DNA of 64,000 nucleotides from Clostridia bacterium (GCA_017525805.1 JAFXSH010000179.1:1-64000); one strand, 5' to 3'; shown: positions 8,201 through 15,443, numbered from the stretch's first letter. Translations and numbers: made by a program. Notes: generated by a model not told the origin, from the letters alone.

Positions 8201-9310
8201 TTCCTCGGCGGCGGCGGTCAGGCTGTCCGCCAGGGCGGCGGACTGGGTCTGATAATCGGCGTTCTGCGTCTGCTGTTCCTCAAGCGCTGCCTGAATCTTC
8301 GCGAGCTGTTCGGTCAGCGCGTCTTTTTCTTCCACGGCGGCGGTCAGGCTTTCCTGCTGCTGCTGTGCGCCGGCCTTCGCTTCGTTCACCTGCTTGGTGA
8401 GCGCGATGACCCGGTCCTCCATGATCTTGGTTTCATTTTTGGCGTTTTCCAGGGCTTTCCGCGCGGCGGCGACTTCCGCCTGGAGGGCATCGATTTTCCC
8501 CTCCAGCAGTTCCCTGTCCTGGCCGGCCTGGGCGGAGGTCTTTTCCAATTCGCCTACGGTGGTCCGGGTCTGCTCGTCCTGCTTCGTCAAGGCGGCCTGG
8601 AGTTCCGCGATCTGGGCGTTCAGGGCGTCTATCTGGGTATTCAGGGCGTCCTTTTCCGCCAATACGGCGGCGGCGGCTTCCTGCGCCGAGGTCAATTCCT
8701 CGTTCAGCGCCGCCAGGCGGGTTTCATACGCGCCGGTCTCCGACTGGGACGCCTCCTGGGCTTTTGACAGGGCGTCCTTGAGGCTGGCGATTTCCGCCCG
8801 CAGGCCGTCCGCTTCGCCGGCCAGGGTATCCTTTTCCAAGGTCGCCGCGTCCAGCGCCGCCTGAATCTCGTCAATGCGGCCCTGCAGGTCCGCCTGCTTC
8901 TGATTGTTTTCAGTGTCGCTTTCGGCCTTTTTGTCCTGCAACGCGTTCAAAGACTGGATCGTATTTTGGGCGTCGGCCAGCTCATCGTACAGCTTCTGCG
9001 CTTCGACCTGCCAAGCCGTTTTTTCCTCAACGTTGGTTTCGAGAGCGGCTTTGGTATCCCGCAGTTCGTCCTGCAGCTTCGTCCGTTCCTGATCGCTCAG
9101 CGCCAGGGCCTCATTCAGGCTCTGATGCTCCTTTTGCAGCGTTTCGATCTGCTGCTGCATTTCTTCCGCGGTCAGCATCTCCCCGTCGGGGGAGGATCTT
9201 GTGTCCGGCGAGGACCGGTCCGCCCGCAGGCGGGTGCCGATCAGCACGCCGCAGGCTACCAGCGCGATACACACAACTGCCAGTATCGCAATCATCCATT
9301 GTTTCTTCAT
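5225..9310 (-). CDS. Giant membrane-anchored coiled-coil protein with C-terminal parvulin-like foldase domain
   Basis: 1361 residues. A signal anchor (residues 5-25) is followed by a nearly uninterrupted Ala/Glu/Gln/Leu heptad coiled coil to about residue 920. This contains seven copies of an IMExxVIALxxxLN unit. After residue 970 the sequence is globular: VNGESVSRAKVERAVE and the following helices resemble the SurA/PrsA N-terminal chaperone region. Residues about 1205-1290 (GESFDALIAEYSDST...GGYAVGEGNKLPF...TTADGYYILYY) match a PpiC rotamase domain. The likely role is extracytoplasmic protein folding at the end of a long rod; the rod's function is inference. GGGGGAG precedes the ATG by 8 nt, and the gene has its own promoter and terminator. 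Confidence 0.85.
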   Translation of the reverse strand: MKKQWMIAILAVVCIALVACGVLIGTRLRADRSSPDTRSSPDGEMLTAEEMQQQIETLQKEHQSLNEALALSDQERTKLQDELRDTKAALETNVEEKTAWQVEAQKLYDELADAQNTIQSLNALQDKKAESDTENNQKQADLQGRIDEIQAALDAATLEKDTLAGEADGLRAEIASLKDALSKAQEASQSETGAYETRLAALNEELTSAQEAAAAVLAEKDALNTQIDALNAQIAELQAALTKQDEQTRTTVGELEKTSAQAGQDRELLEGKIDALQAEVAAARKALENAKNETKIMEDRVIALTKQVNEAKAGAQQQQESLTAAVEEKDALTEQLAKIQAALEEQQTQNADYQTQSAALADSLTAAAEEKDVLSGRIAALEADISAVDTALEKAKNDKRIMEERVIALTKQLNAAKASSQQEKDTLTAQFNELQAAMTEQQGRADAYQAEAAALTESLAAVQQEKAALEEQITALQANAETAAAALEKAQNNTRIMEERVIALTKQLNAANASSQEEKDTLTAQIAELQAALENNQIIDSERESLEAQIAALQAEADSVNAALAQSKNNTRIMENMVIALVRNLNSAKSDAQQEKDGLTAKLDELQAALTEQKQQAETYQTQAAALTENLNAASQEKEALNEQITALQADMDSVNAALAASKNSTWIMEERVIALTKQLNSTKTSAQEERDSLNVQLAELRAALAEQQAQTETYQAEAAALTDSLNTATQENEALTARIASLEENISSLESALAKSKNETGIMEDRVIALNRQLNSTKEAAQQEQENLNGQISGLQAELEASGQENEGLRQEIAALQADAEALRGDLDQSRNNTRIMEARVISLNQELNNTKEAAQQEQTRLNGRISDLEATLKATEDSLAAERQENESLTAQLTSTSATLADTQNTLADTEDRNSMLLGQLENLVVSMQTESSFQLVDTDADEGDTLTALLNQYVGLEIQADESIRRQGLLPKQEAEEDGGDAVLTVNGESVSRAKVERAVETALLVRKHVLEAHPEWEGQPSLSLDRTVVARQITTQMAENLALWQKAQSLGLDAMTDAERQDIIDEAIELQAVTGYSAEELLPSLLVARTMEKLREWAAQEVTLSDAEFTKELNSRKFATQALYEKNPDAFAKLIESGEGYYHYPTAYRRVKVIFLAADAVAYEQLKSDLKRAKTYLNDLNYELSLAKTKDERESLKQKKEAATEKLAALQAQWDATAAQSEQAIAQAQQDIADIYARLKAGESFDALIAEYSDSTDMPEGGYAVGEGNKLPFRDFVVRSLSLQQEGNVTQPITTADGYYILYYAQDLSKDWAALRSNTAALRTEMLAQKRQQAADDAFAQWIAEADIQIQPTLLGF
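6610..8450 (-). repeat. Seven degenerate coding repeats in the coiled coil
   Basis: Seven copies of a block beginning KNxTxIMExxVIALxxxL lie between residues about 290 and 900. By hand count they start 105, 95, 77, 95, 95 and 74 residues apart; 105 and 77 are multiples of seven. The DNA copies are recognisable by repeated CCATGATC-containing segments. Confidence 0.8.
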
Positions 9311-9418
9311 CAGTTACGCTCCCCCTTTTCCATGCTCCCGCTTTCCGCGGAACAGGATAAAAAACCGCTTTTTCCGTTTATCGGCGGCGATTTCCCGGCT
9401 GAAATTTCTCCGATTGAC

Positions 9419-9447
9419 ATTATACAAAAAAATGTGAAAAATTACAA
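9419..9447 (-). promoter_or_regulatory. Promoter of the coiled-coil gene
   Basis: TTGTAA (9447-9442), 17-nt spacer, TATAAT (9424-9419), about 110 nt upstream of the start codon. Confidence 0.7.
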
Positions 9448-9539
9448 CCTTTTCTTACATGGTTTTTGCAAAAAGGCAATATGACCGCAAGAAAAATGTA
9501 AGGATTATCAGTAAATAGGAAAAAAGGCGTTTCGTCCGG

Positions 9540-10337
9540 TCACAGAACGAAGTCCAGCGTCCGCAGCGCGTCCATCCAGTCGTCCGTTTCAAAGATCACG
9601 GCGGCGGGACCGGTTTGGCGCACGCCGGGATAAGCGGCGGCGGACTTGGCCCGGAAATGATCCTTATAGGAGATTTCCACCGTGAAATGCGGCGGCAGGG
9701 GGAACATGCATTCCGCCGCGTCCTTTTTCATCGCCCGGCATGCCGCCTCTTTGATCAGGCGCACCGCCTTGTTGGGATGGATGGAAATGGAGCCCCGGCC
9801 CCGGCCTTCGCTGACAGCCACCGTTTCAATGTTGGGGTTGACGGCCTTCATCCAGTCGCACAGGCCCTTGTCCCCGCTGACCAGCCGCACGGGCACGCCC
9901 AAATAAGCCGCCGTCAGGCTGTTGATCATCAGTTCCGGCGCGATCATGCCGTTGATCTTCACGTAATTGTTCTTCGTGTTCATGGTGTGTGACAGGGGAT
10001 TGGTATCCATGCCCGCGCCGGAATGGTAGCCGGTGAACATCACCCCGTCATAGTCCCGCTCCAGCCCGGCCATCATGCTCATGATGTCGCTGCCCCAGCC
10101 CCGGAACATACGGACCTCCTCCGGAAGCATGGCGGGGATCAGGTTGCAGGCGCTGTCGTGGGCGTCCTTGATCAGGATCTCGTCGACCCCCGCCTCCATC
10201 GCCCCTTCGCAGGCTGCGGCGGCTTCCCTGGTCATCTGCTGCTGGAAATAGGCGTAGCGGGCGTGACCGTTCGTGGTCTCGTCCCAAAGGGTAATGCCCG
10301 TGGTGCCTTCGATATCGGCGGAAAGAAACAGCTTCAT
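9540..10337 (-). CDS. M55-family D-aminopeptidase (DppA-like)
   Basis: 265 residues, a zinc D-aminopeptidase releasing N-terminal D-amino acids from peptides. By analogy with Bacillus DppA the metal ligands are Asp8 and Glu10 (SADIEGTTG), His60 (KDAHDS), His105 (GYHSGAG) and Glu135. The family's SHxM segment is present as LSHTMN. The start at 10337 is chosen for the GGGAGGT site 7 nt upstream; the reading frame extends 16 codons further without one. It is the third gene of a D-peptide operon, 19 nt after the aminotransferase. Confidence 0.9.
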   Translation of the reverse strand: MKLFLSADIEGTTGITLWDETTNGHARYAYFQQQMTREAAAACEGAMEAGVDEILIKDAHDSACNLIPAMLPEEVRMFRGWGSDIMSMMAGLERDYDGVMFTGYHSGAGMDTNPLSHTMNTKNNYVKINGMIAPELMINSLTAAYLGVPVRLVSGDKGLCDWMKAVNPNIETVAVSEGRGRGSISIHPNKAVRLIKEAACRAMKKDAAECMFPLPPHFTVEISYKDHFRAKSAAAYPGVRQTGPAAVIFETDDWMDALRTLDFVL

Positions 10338-10356
10338 GGTTTGTACCTCCCTCTCT

Positions 10357-11196
10357 TTATTCGGTCGCGGCGTAGTATTCGTCAAACACGGCTTTGTGGA
10401 TAGCGCTGAACAGGTCTTCCCGCTTCATTCCTGCTTCCTGTCCGTTCACGCGGCAAGCCCGGATGCAGGGAGCGGTGGAGCTGGAGGTGATGATCTCGTC
10501 GGCGGCCAAGAGCTCGTCCACGGTAAAGGGCGTTTCGCTCACCGGGATGCCCAAGCGCTTGCAGGCGGAAATCAGATGGGCCCGGGCGATGCCCGCTAAG
10601 ATCAGATTATCCGTGGGCGCGGTATAAAGGACGCCATCCTTGATCATATGCACATTACTGTGAGAACATTCCGTCACCCGTTTTCCGGGCCGGTAAAATA
10701 CGCATTCGTAGCACCCCGCCCGCTTGGCCTTTTCAGCAGCCATGACGGAGGGGATCAGGTTCAGGGTCTTGATATCGCAATGGAGGAAACGGATATCCTC
10801 GTCGGTGATCAGGCCCACCGGCTCCGTACCGGGATTGATTTCCTTGGGCCGCAGGGTGATCCACAGGTTGGCTGGACCTTCCGGGAAGGCGTGGCCCCGG
10901 GGGCCGCTGCCCCGGGTCACCTGCCAGTAGGCCATCAGGTTGCCGGTATCCATTTTCCGCGCCAAATCGTTCAAAAGGGTTTTCAGCGCGTCCTTGTCCA
11001 TGGGTACGGTGATCTCCAATTTTGCCGCGCTGCGGAACAGCCGGTCCACATGTTCGTCCAAGGCAAAAAAGTGATAGTTCCGCACCATGGCCGCCTCGTA
11101 TACCCCGTCGCCGAACCAGCAGACCCGGTCGTTCATGGGCACGGTCATTTCATTCAATTCACCGGTTTTCCCGTTGTAGTAACCCAATTCCTTCAT
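10357..11196 (-). CDS. Class IV aminotransferase, D-amino acid aminotransferase type
   Basis: 279 residues. The PLP lysine is Lys143 in CDIKTLNLIPS, the signature context of D-alanine aminotransferases; GDGVYE near residue 29 fits the same fold. It interconverts D-amino acids and 2-oxo acids, for example D-Ala with pyruvate. The ATG overlaps the stop of the upstream peptidase gene by 4 nt (ATGA), with AAGGAGG 7 nt before it, so the two are translationally coupled. A branched-chain or aminodeoxychorismate lyase role is less likely given the lysine context and gene neighbours. Confidence 0.88.
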   Translation of the reverse strand: MKELGYYNGKTGELNEMTVPMNDRVCWFGDGVYEAAMVRNYHFFALDEHVDRLFRSAAKLEITVPMDKDALKTLLNDLARKMDTGNLMAYWQVTRGSGPRGHAFPEGPANLWITLRPKEINPGTEPVGLITDEDIRFLHCDIKTLNLIPSVMAAEKAKRAGCYECVFYRPGKRVTECSHSNVHMIKDGVLYTAPTDNLILAGIARAHLISACKRLGIPVSETPFTVDELLAADEIITSSSTAPCIRACRVNGQEAGMKREDLFSAIHKAVFDEYYAATE

Positions 11197-12185
11197 GGGT
11201 GTTCCTCCTTCAAGTATTCCTTCAGGCTCGGCACGGGGCTTCCGTCCCTTGCGGTGTCCGGGTCCGCGTTCCACATAGACTGCAAAATAGCTTCCTCGGC
11301 GCATTCCCCCGCCGCGCGGAAGGGGATGTTCATTTTCTCTTCCCGCAGCACCCTTTGGACGCGGAAGCTGTCGCCCACATTTTCCGGCAGGACGGTGGTA
11401 AAGCCCACAGCGATTTCCCCGCTGCCATGGCCGATATAGGAACCCAGCCGCGCCATGCCCACCGACGTGCGCCGGATAACGCGCTTGAGCTGACGGGCGG
11501 ACAGGGGCAGGTCGGTGGCTGCGATCAAGATGATGCTGCCCTGATCCGATTCCGCCAGATCCTCCGGCAGGCAGGCGGCCCGGAAATCCGCCGACGCGCC
11601 GTAATTGCTTTGCACCAGCACGCCTAAAGTGAAGGTCTGCCCGTCGATCTCCATGATCCGGGAGGAGGAACCGATGCCGCCTTTCATACCGTAGCAAGTG
11701 GTGCCCCGGCCCGCGCCTACCGCGCCCTGGGCGAAATCCGCCGACGCGGAGGCGATAGCCGCCAGCACTTCCTTTTCACCCACAGGCCGACGGGCGATGT
11801 CGCTCAGGCGGCTGTCGTTGCACTCACACACCACGGGGTTTACGGAGGTAAGCCTAACGCCGTCCTTTTCGCACAGCCCGATCATGTAGGACACCAGCGC
11901 GTCGTGCACCTTGCCCACGTTCAGGGTGTTGGTCAGGGCGATGGGGGTTTCCAGGGTGCCCAGCTCGTCCACCTGCACCAGGCCCAAGGTTTTGCCGTAG
12001 CCGTTGAACACCTGGGAGGCCGCCGTCAGCTTTTCCAAATAGGGATTGGCGGGAGGCGGCAGCACCACCGTGACCCCCGTATGGCACGCTTCATCGTCCA
12101 CCGTACAGTGGCCCACCCGCACCCCCGGCACGTCCGTGATCAGGTTCCTTTTTCCGTGGGGCATGCTGCCCACGCGCATGTTCAT
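11193..12185 (-). CDS. P1/S58-family (DmpA-like) aminopeptidase
   Basis: 330 residues with DmpA/BapA features: NxITDVPGVRVGHxT at the N-terminus, and the self-cleavage site KGGIG-SSSR. There the bond Gly172-Ser173 would be cut to free the serine nucleophile. DmpA-type enzymes release N-terminal amino acids, including D-Ala, from amides and esters. GGAGG lies 7 nt upstream of the ATG. It is the first gene of the operon with the aminotransferase and the M55 peptidase. Confidence 0.88.
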   Translation of the reverse strand: MNMRVGSMPHGKRNLITDVPGVRVGHCTVDDEACHTGVTVVLPPPANPYLEKLTAASQVFNGYGKTLGLVQVDELGTLETPIALTNTLNVGKVHDALVSYMIGLCEKDGVRLTSVNPVVCECNDSRLSDIARRPVGEKEVLAAIASASADFAQGAVGAGRGTTCYGMKGGIGSSSRIMEIDGQTFTLGVLVQSNYGASADFRAACLPEDLAESDQGSIILIAATDLPLSARQLKRVIRRTSVGMARLGSYIGHGSGEIAVGFTTVLPENVGDSFRVQRVLREEKMNIPFRAAGECAEEAILQSMWNADPDTARDGSPVPSLKEYLKEEHP

Positions 12186-12226
12186 TCCGCCGCCTCCGTT
12201 CCGATCTTATTCAGGCAAAGCGAATC

Positions 12227-12312
12227 TAAAGGACACTTTAAATCACTTATAAGGACACCCTGGGGCTATCCGCCCCAGCCCCTGCTTCGTAAGTAATTTA
12301 AAGTGTCCTTTA
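12227..12312. repeat. Short inverted-repeat element (copy A)
   Basis: 86 bp with 23-bp arms (12227-12249 and 12290-12312) that match with one mismatch and contain GGACACTTTAA. The interior has a CTGGGG-CCCCAG hairpin and then CCCTGCTTCGTAA. These resemble the ends of the large repeats, and the arms resemble the terminal repeats of copy B. It looks like an internally deleted member of the same family. Confidence 0.8.
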
Positions 12313-12423
12313 ATGACCCACTGAGCAGCGCCTGAAAAGAGTATTTCGCGGCCCTCGTTCGCTTTCCTGCCTAAAAGACGGAATTTTTGCGGCATATCAA
12401 TCCCCGGGCGCGCATAAGCTGCA

Positions 12424-12458
12424 AATGAAAAAGCCGCATCCCGGCGGGCGCGGCTTTT
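12424..12458 (-). terminator. Terminator of abrB-like gene
   Basis: AAAAGCCGC/GCGGCTTTT stem (12429-12458) with a T-rich tail on the minus strand, 12 nt past the stop codon. Confidence 0.75.
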
Positions 12459-12470
12459 GTCCAGTGCGGA

Positions 12471-12716
12471 TCAGAGTTCATTTTTCAGTTGTTCCAAGCA
12501 GTTCCTGCAAATCAGCTTATCCTTGTAGTGAATCACGTCCCGCGCGTCGTTGCAAAAGATGCAGGCGGGATGATATTTTTTCAAAATGATTTTATCATCC
12601 TCCACAAAGATTTCCAACGTGTCCCGCAGGCCGATATCCATGGTCCTGCGCAGTTCGATGGGAATAACGATCCGCCCAAGATCATCCAGCTTCCGAACGA
12701 CGCCTGTAGATTTCAT
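12471..12716 (-). CDS. abrB: AbrB/SpoVT-family transition-state regulator
   Basis: 81 residues. The N-terminal swapped-hairpin DNA-binding domain is nearly identical to AbrB (MKSTGVVRKLDDLGRIVIPI...). The C-terminal part has CIFC and CRNC pairs, a zinc-ribbon-like tail common in clostridial AbrB proteins. It acts as a dimer or tetramer on growth-phase and sporulation genes. AGGAGGGG precedes the ATG, and a strong promoter lies 52 nt upstream. It is divergent from spmA. Confidence 0.92.
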   Translation of the reverse strand: MKSTGVVRKLDDLGRIVIPIELRRTMDIGLRDTLEIFVEDDKIILKKYHPACIFCNDARDVIHYKDKLICRNCLEQLKNEL

Positions 12717-12767
12717 AAATAAACCCCTCCTATATGGCTTGATTCTATACCTCTTACGCCTAAAGTT

Positions 12768-12796
12768 ATTCTACATAAACTCTTTTTTCTTGTCAA
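12768..12796 (-). promoter_or_regulatory. Promoter of abrB-like gene
   Basis: TTGACA (12796-12791), 17-nt spacer, TAGAAT (12773-12768). Confidence 0.85.
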
Positions 12797-12822
12797 GCAA
12801 AAAACGCCCTGATTTACCGTGA

Positions 12823-12888
12823 TTTGACAATAAACTACTTTTTTTGACAATTTGACAGTTAATTATAGAAAGATAAGCGCTGTATAAT
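12823..12888 (+). promoter_or_regulatory. spmA promoter region with three TTTGACA repeats
   Basis: TATAAT lies at 12883-12888. The best -35 is TTAATT with an 18-nt spacer, which is weak. Three TTTGACA copies start at 12823, 12843 and 12851, none at the right distance from TATAAT. They may be regulator sites in the abrB-spmA gap. Confidence 0.4.
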
Positions 12889-12942
12889 CATTGCATACGG
12901 CGAAATACAGGATGATTTGATCCTGAATAAGGGGAGGGCAGG

Positions 12943-13512
12943 ATGCTGCAAGTTCTTTTTGGTGGAATCACGGGTCTTTCGCTGCTGTACGGCCTGATCA
13001 AAGGGCAGGGGGAAGCGGTGGCCGCCGCCATGCTGAGCGGCGCGGAGGAAGCGGTGCAGGCGGCCATCGCCATGGCGGGCGGCTTCGCGTTTTTCTGCGG
13101 CATGACCGCGATCCTGCGCCGGGCTGGCGCTGTTGAAATGCTGGGCAAAAAACTGTCCCCGGCGCTTACCCGCCTGCTGGGGCCGGAGCTGCCGCCGGAC
13201 GCCCTGGAGCCGGTGCTGCTGAACCTGAGCGCCAATCTGCTGGGCATGGGCAACGCGGCCACGCCCATGGGCATCGAAGCGTCCCGGCGCATGGCCAAGG
13301 GAAGCGACAGGGCCAGCAGCGCCCTGTGCCTGTTTCTGGTGATCAATTCTTCCTCTGTGCAGCTGCTGCCCGCCACGGTGATCGCTCTGCGGGCGGCGGA
13401 GGGCTCGGCTGATCCGGGCTGTATCACGCTGCCCGCCCTGGCCGCCACTGCCTTTTCCACGCTGGTGGGGGTCGTTGCCTGCAAAATCGCGGAGGCGCGG
13501 CCATGGGGCTGA
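12943..13512 (+). CDS. spmA: Spore maturation protein A
   Basis: 189 residues, a membrane protein of the nucleoside-recognition (Gate) family. Several hydrophobic helices and the conserved NLLGMGNAATPMGI and VINSSSVQLLP segments mark SpmA. With SpmB it is needed for spore core dehydration. GGGGAGG precedes the ATG. Its end overlaps spmB by 10 nt. Confidence 0.92.
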   Translation: MLQVLFGGITGLSLLYGLIKGQGEAVAAAMLSGAEEAVQAAIAMAGGFAFFCGMTAILRRAGAVEMLGKKLSPALTRLLGPELPPDALEPVLLNLSANLLGMGNAATPMGIEASRRMAKGSDRASSALCLFLVINSSSVQLLPATVIALRAAEGSADPGCITLPALAATAFSTLVGVVACKIAEARPWG

Positions 13513-14009
13513 TCCTGCCGTTGTTTCTGCTGCTGTGCCTGACCGTGGGCGCTTTTCGCCGCGTGCCGGTGTACGATACTTTTTTAGAAGGCGCGAAGGA
13601 AGGGCTGAAAACCGCGTGGCGAATCCTGCCTTCCCTGGTGGCCATGCTGTGCGCCATCCGGGCGTTTTCCGCCTGCGGGCTGCTGGACGCCTTGTGCGGA
13701 TTGCTTTCCCCCGCCGCCGCCCTGTTCCGTCTGCCCCAGGAAACGCTGCCGCTTATGCTGCTGCGGCCCGTCAGCGGCTCCGCTTCCCTGGCCATGCTGA
13801 AAAGCATCCTGCATGCCTATGGCCCGGACAGCCGCGCGGGCTTGGTGGCCAGCGTGATGATGGGCAGCAGCGAAACCGTGTTTTATACCTGCGGGGTCTA
13901 CCTCTCCGCCGCGGGCGTAAAAAAATCCCGCCATACCGTCCCCTGCGCGCTGCTGGCCTGGCTGGCGGGCAGCATCGCGGCGGGATGGATCGTGGGGGGA
14001 GAGTTGTAA
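13503..14009 (+). CDS. spmB: Spore maturation protein B
   Basis: 168 residues, partner of SpmA, with the same fold. RPVSGSASLAML and MMGSSETVFYT are SpmB hallmarks. Translation is coupled to spmA by a 10-nt overlap. A large repeat begins 9 nt after its stop. Confidence 0.92.
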   Translation: MGLILPLFLLLCLTVGAFRRVPVYDTFLEGAKEGLKTAWRILPSLVAMLCAIRAFSACGLLDALCGLLSPAAALFRLPQETLPLMLLRPVSGSASLAMLKSILHAYGPDSRAGLVASVMMGSSETVFYTCGVYLSAAGVKKSRHTVPCALLAWLAGSIAAGWIVGGEL

Positions 14010-14017
14010 GACTTAAC

Positions 14018-14464
14018 GGACACTTTAAGTCACAATGGAGACCTGCGGGGCTTTGCCCCGTACCCCACCAGGGCGGTGACCGCCCTGGACCCACACTTGC
14101 GGAAAAAACATGACGTGGTAAACAAGCAGTATTCCGCTGTTGCTTGAAAGAAACGGCCAAGCTTGACGCCGCTATGCTTCTGGCCCGGCCGCTGAAAGCG
14201 GCCAACTCGGATGCAAAGCATCCGGGGAAAGCCTGGGAATAATCCCTTAGGGGAAAGCGAGCTTTCCCCCTGGGATTTTCCCGGCTTTCTTGGGCCAGAA
14301 GCCCTCTATCTTTCGTATCTCCCAGCGACAGGCGGAGGTTGTTTGCCTTTCCCAACCAAGTCATTTCGCCTATTGGTGTCCAGAGGACGAAGTCCTTTGG
14401 TTCAGGGGTTTAAGGGGGCTGAAGAAGCCCCCTGCCTCGTATCGTTTACTGACTTAAAGTGTCC
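14018..14464 (+). repeat. Large multi-hairpin repeat, copy B, with terminal inverted repeats
   Basis: 447 bp bounded by a perfect 15-bp inverted repeat, GGACACTTTAAGTCA (14018-14032) and its complement (14450-14464). Inside are a left end module of two hairpins, and a core (14177-14301) closed by CTTCTGGCCC/GGGCCAGAAG. The core holds hairpins GGCCGC-TGAAA-GCGGCC, GGATGC-AAA-GCATCC and GGGGAAAGC-GA-GCTTTCCCC. A right end module (CCAGAGGAC...TCCTTTGG, then GGGGGCTGAAGAAGCCCCC) follows. The core has no protein-like ORF and no clear target duplication flanks the element. It is very similar to copy E. Confidence 0.9.
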
Positions 14465-14500
14465 TTGAAATAATGCCCCGCCGTTCTTTTGTCCGCCCCC

Positions 14501-14529
14501 TTGACGGCTCCCGAAATTTGCGGTATCTT
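14501..14529 (+). promoter_or_regulatory. udk promoter
   Basis: TTGACG (14501-14506), 17-nt spacer, TATCTT (14524-14529), just outside the right end of repeat copy B. Confidence 0.65.
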
Positions 14530-14557
14530 GTAGAAAACGGGTAAAGGGGGGGCCATG

Positions 14558-15178
14558 ATGTTGTTTATCGGTATTTGCGGCGCCAGCGGTTCGGGGAAAA
14601 CCACCCTAGCGGACGAGCTGGTGCGGGATATGGGCGTGGACAGCGTGGTGATCAACCAGGACGCCTATTATACCGATCATCCCGATCTGACCTTTGAGGA
14701 ACGCGTTCACCTGAATTACGACGAGCCGGGCATCTTCGACCACGATGTGCTGTACAGCGATATCTGCGCCCTGCTGGAGGGGAAAAGCATTACCCGCAAA
14801 GCCTACGATTTTGCCCAGCACCGCCGCTGCGACACCGATGAGATCATCCGCCCCGCCACTGTGGTGATCGTGGAGGGCATCCACGCTTTCTATGACCCGA
14901 GGCTGCGGGAAAAAATGTTCCTGAAGCTGTATATCAACGTGGAGCCGGACATCTGCCTGCTGCGCCGCATCAGCCGGGACATCAAGGAGCGCGGCCGCCA
15001 GATCGACAACATCGGCGAACAGTACCTGGCTACCGTAAAGCCCATGTACGATCAGTATATCCGCAATTATATCCACTACGCCGACGTGGTGGTGATGAAG
15101 GGCGGCAAGGACACCCGCATCGTGCCTATCTTAGCGGGCTATCTGCAAAGCGTGCTGACCAAGGGCGGAGAGGTATGA
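14558..15178 (+). CDS. udk: Uridine kinase (pyrimidine salvage)
   Basis: 206 residues. P-loop GASGSGKTT at residues 8-16; the PRK/uridine-kinase motifs NQDAYYTD and FDHDVLYSDI follow, and IVEGIHAF is the Walker B region. It phosphorylates uridine and cytidine using ATP or GTP. ATG codons stand at 14555 and 14558; the second sits better relative to AAAGGGGGG. Confidence 0.92.
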   Translation: MLFIGICGASGSGKTTLADELVRDMGVDSVVINQDAYYTDHPDLTFEERVHLNYDEPGIFDHDVLYSDICALLEGKSITRKAYDFAQHRRCDTDEIIRPATVVIVEGIHAFYDPRLREKMFLKLYINVEPDICLLRRISRDIKERGRQIDNIGEQYLATVKPMYDQYIRNYIHYADVVVMKGGKDTRIVPILAGYLQSVLTKGGEV

Positions 15179-15289
15179 TCCCAAATATACCGCTATATTT
15201 GATGAAAAGTGGAGAATTTTTCCCATAAATCGTCTTAATTTTATGATAAATGAGAACAAATATGGAAAAAGACAGCGCATAGCATATTC

Positions 15290-15396
15290 CCGCCGCTCGG
15301 GGGCACAATAACCCCGGGGCGGGGAGCGCGCCGCGAAGCAGGCACGCTGCTGAATGCCCTGAGAGAGCCTGCCGGATGCGGCGCGCTCTCTTTTTT
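15290..15396 (+). terminator. Branched GC-rich structure ending in a terminator
   Basis: Two structures follow each other: a 9-bp hairpin CGCTCGGGG/CCCCGGGGCG (about 15294-15319), then a perfect 11-bp stem GAGCGCGCCGC/GCGGCGCGCTC (15324-15334 with 15378-15388). The latter encloses GCAGGC/GCCTGC and is followed by TCTTTTTT. The last stem and T-run would terminate udk transcription; the size of the whole suggests a structured RNA, not matched to any family I know. Confidence 0.6.
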
Positions 15397-15443
15397 GCGC
15401 ATGAGAAAGGGGCGCCGAAGCAGCCCCAAATTGAAAACGAGTA

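Noticed and set aside
14018..14464. CRISPR array
   Set aside because: Hairpins in the repeats differ from one another, spacing is irregular and there are no unique spacers or cas genes.
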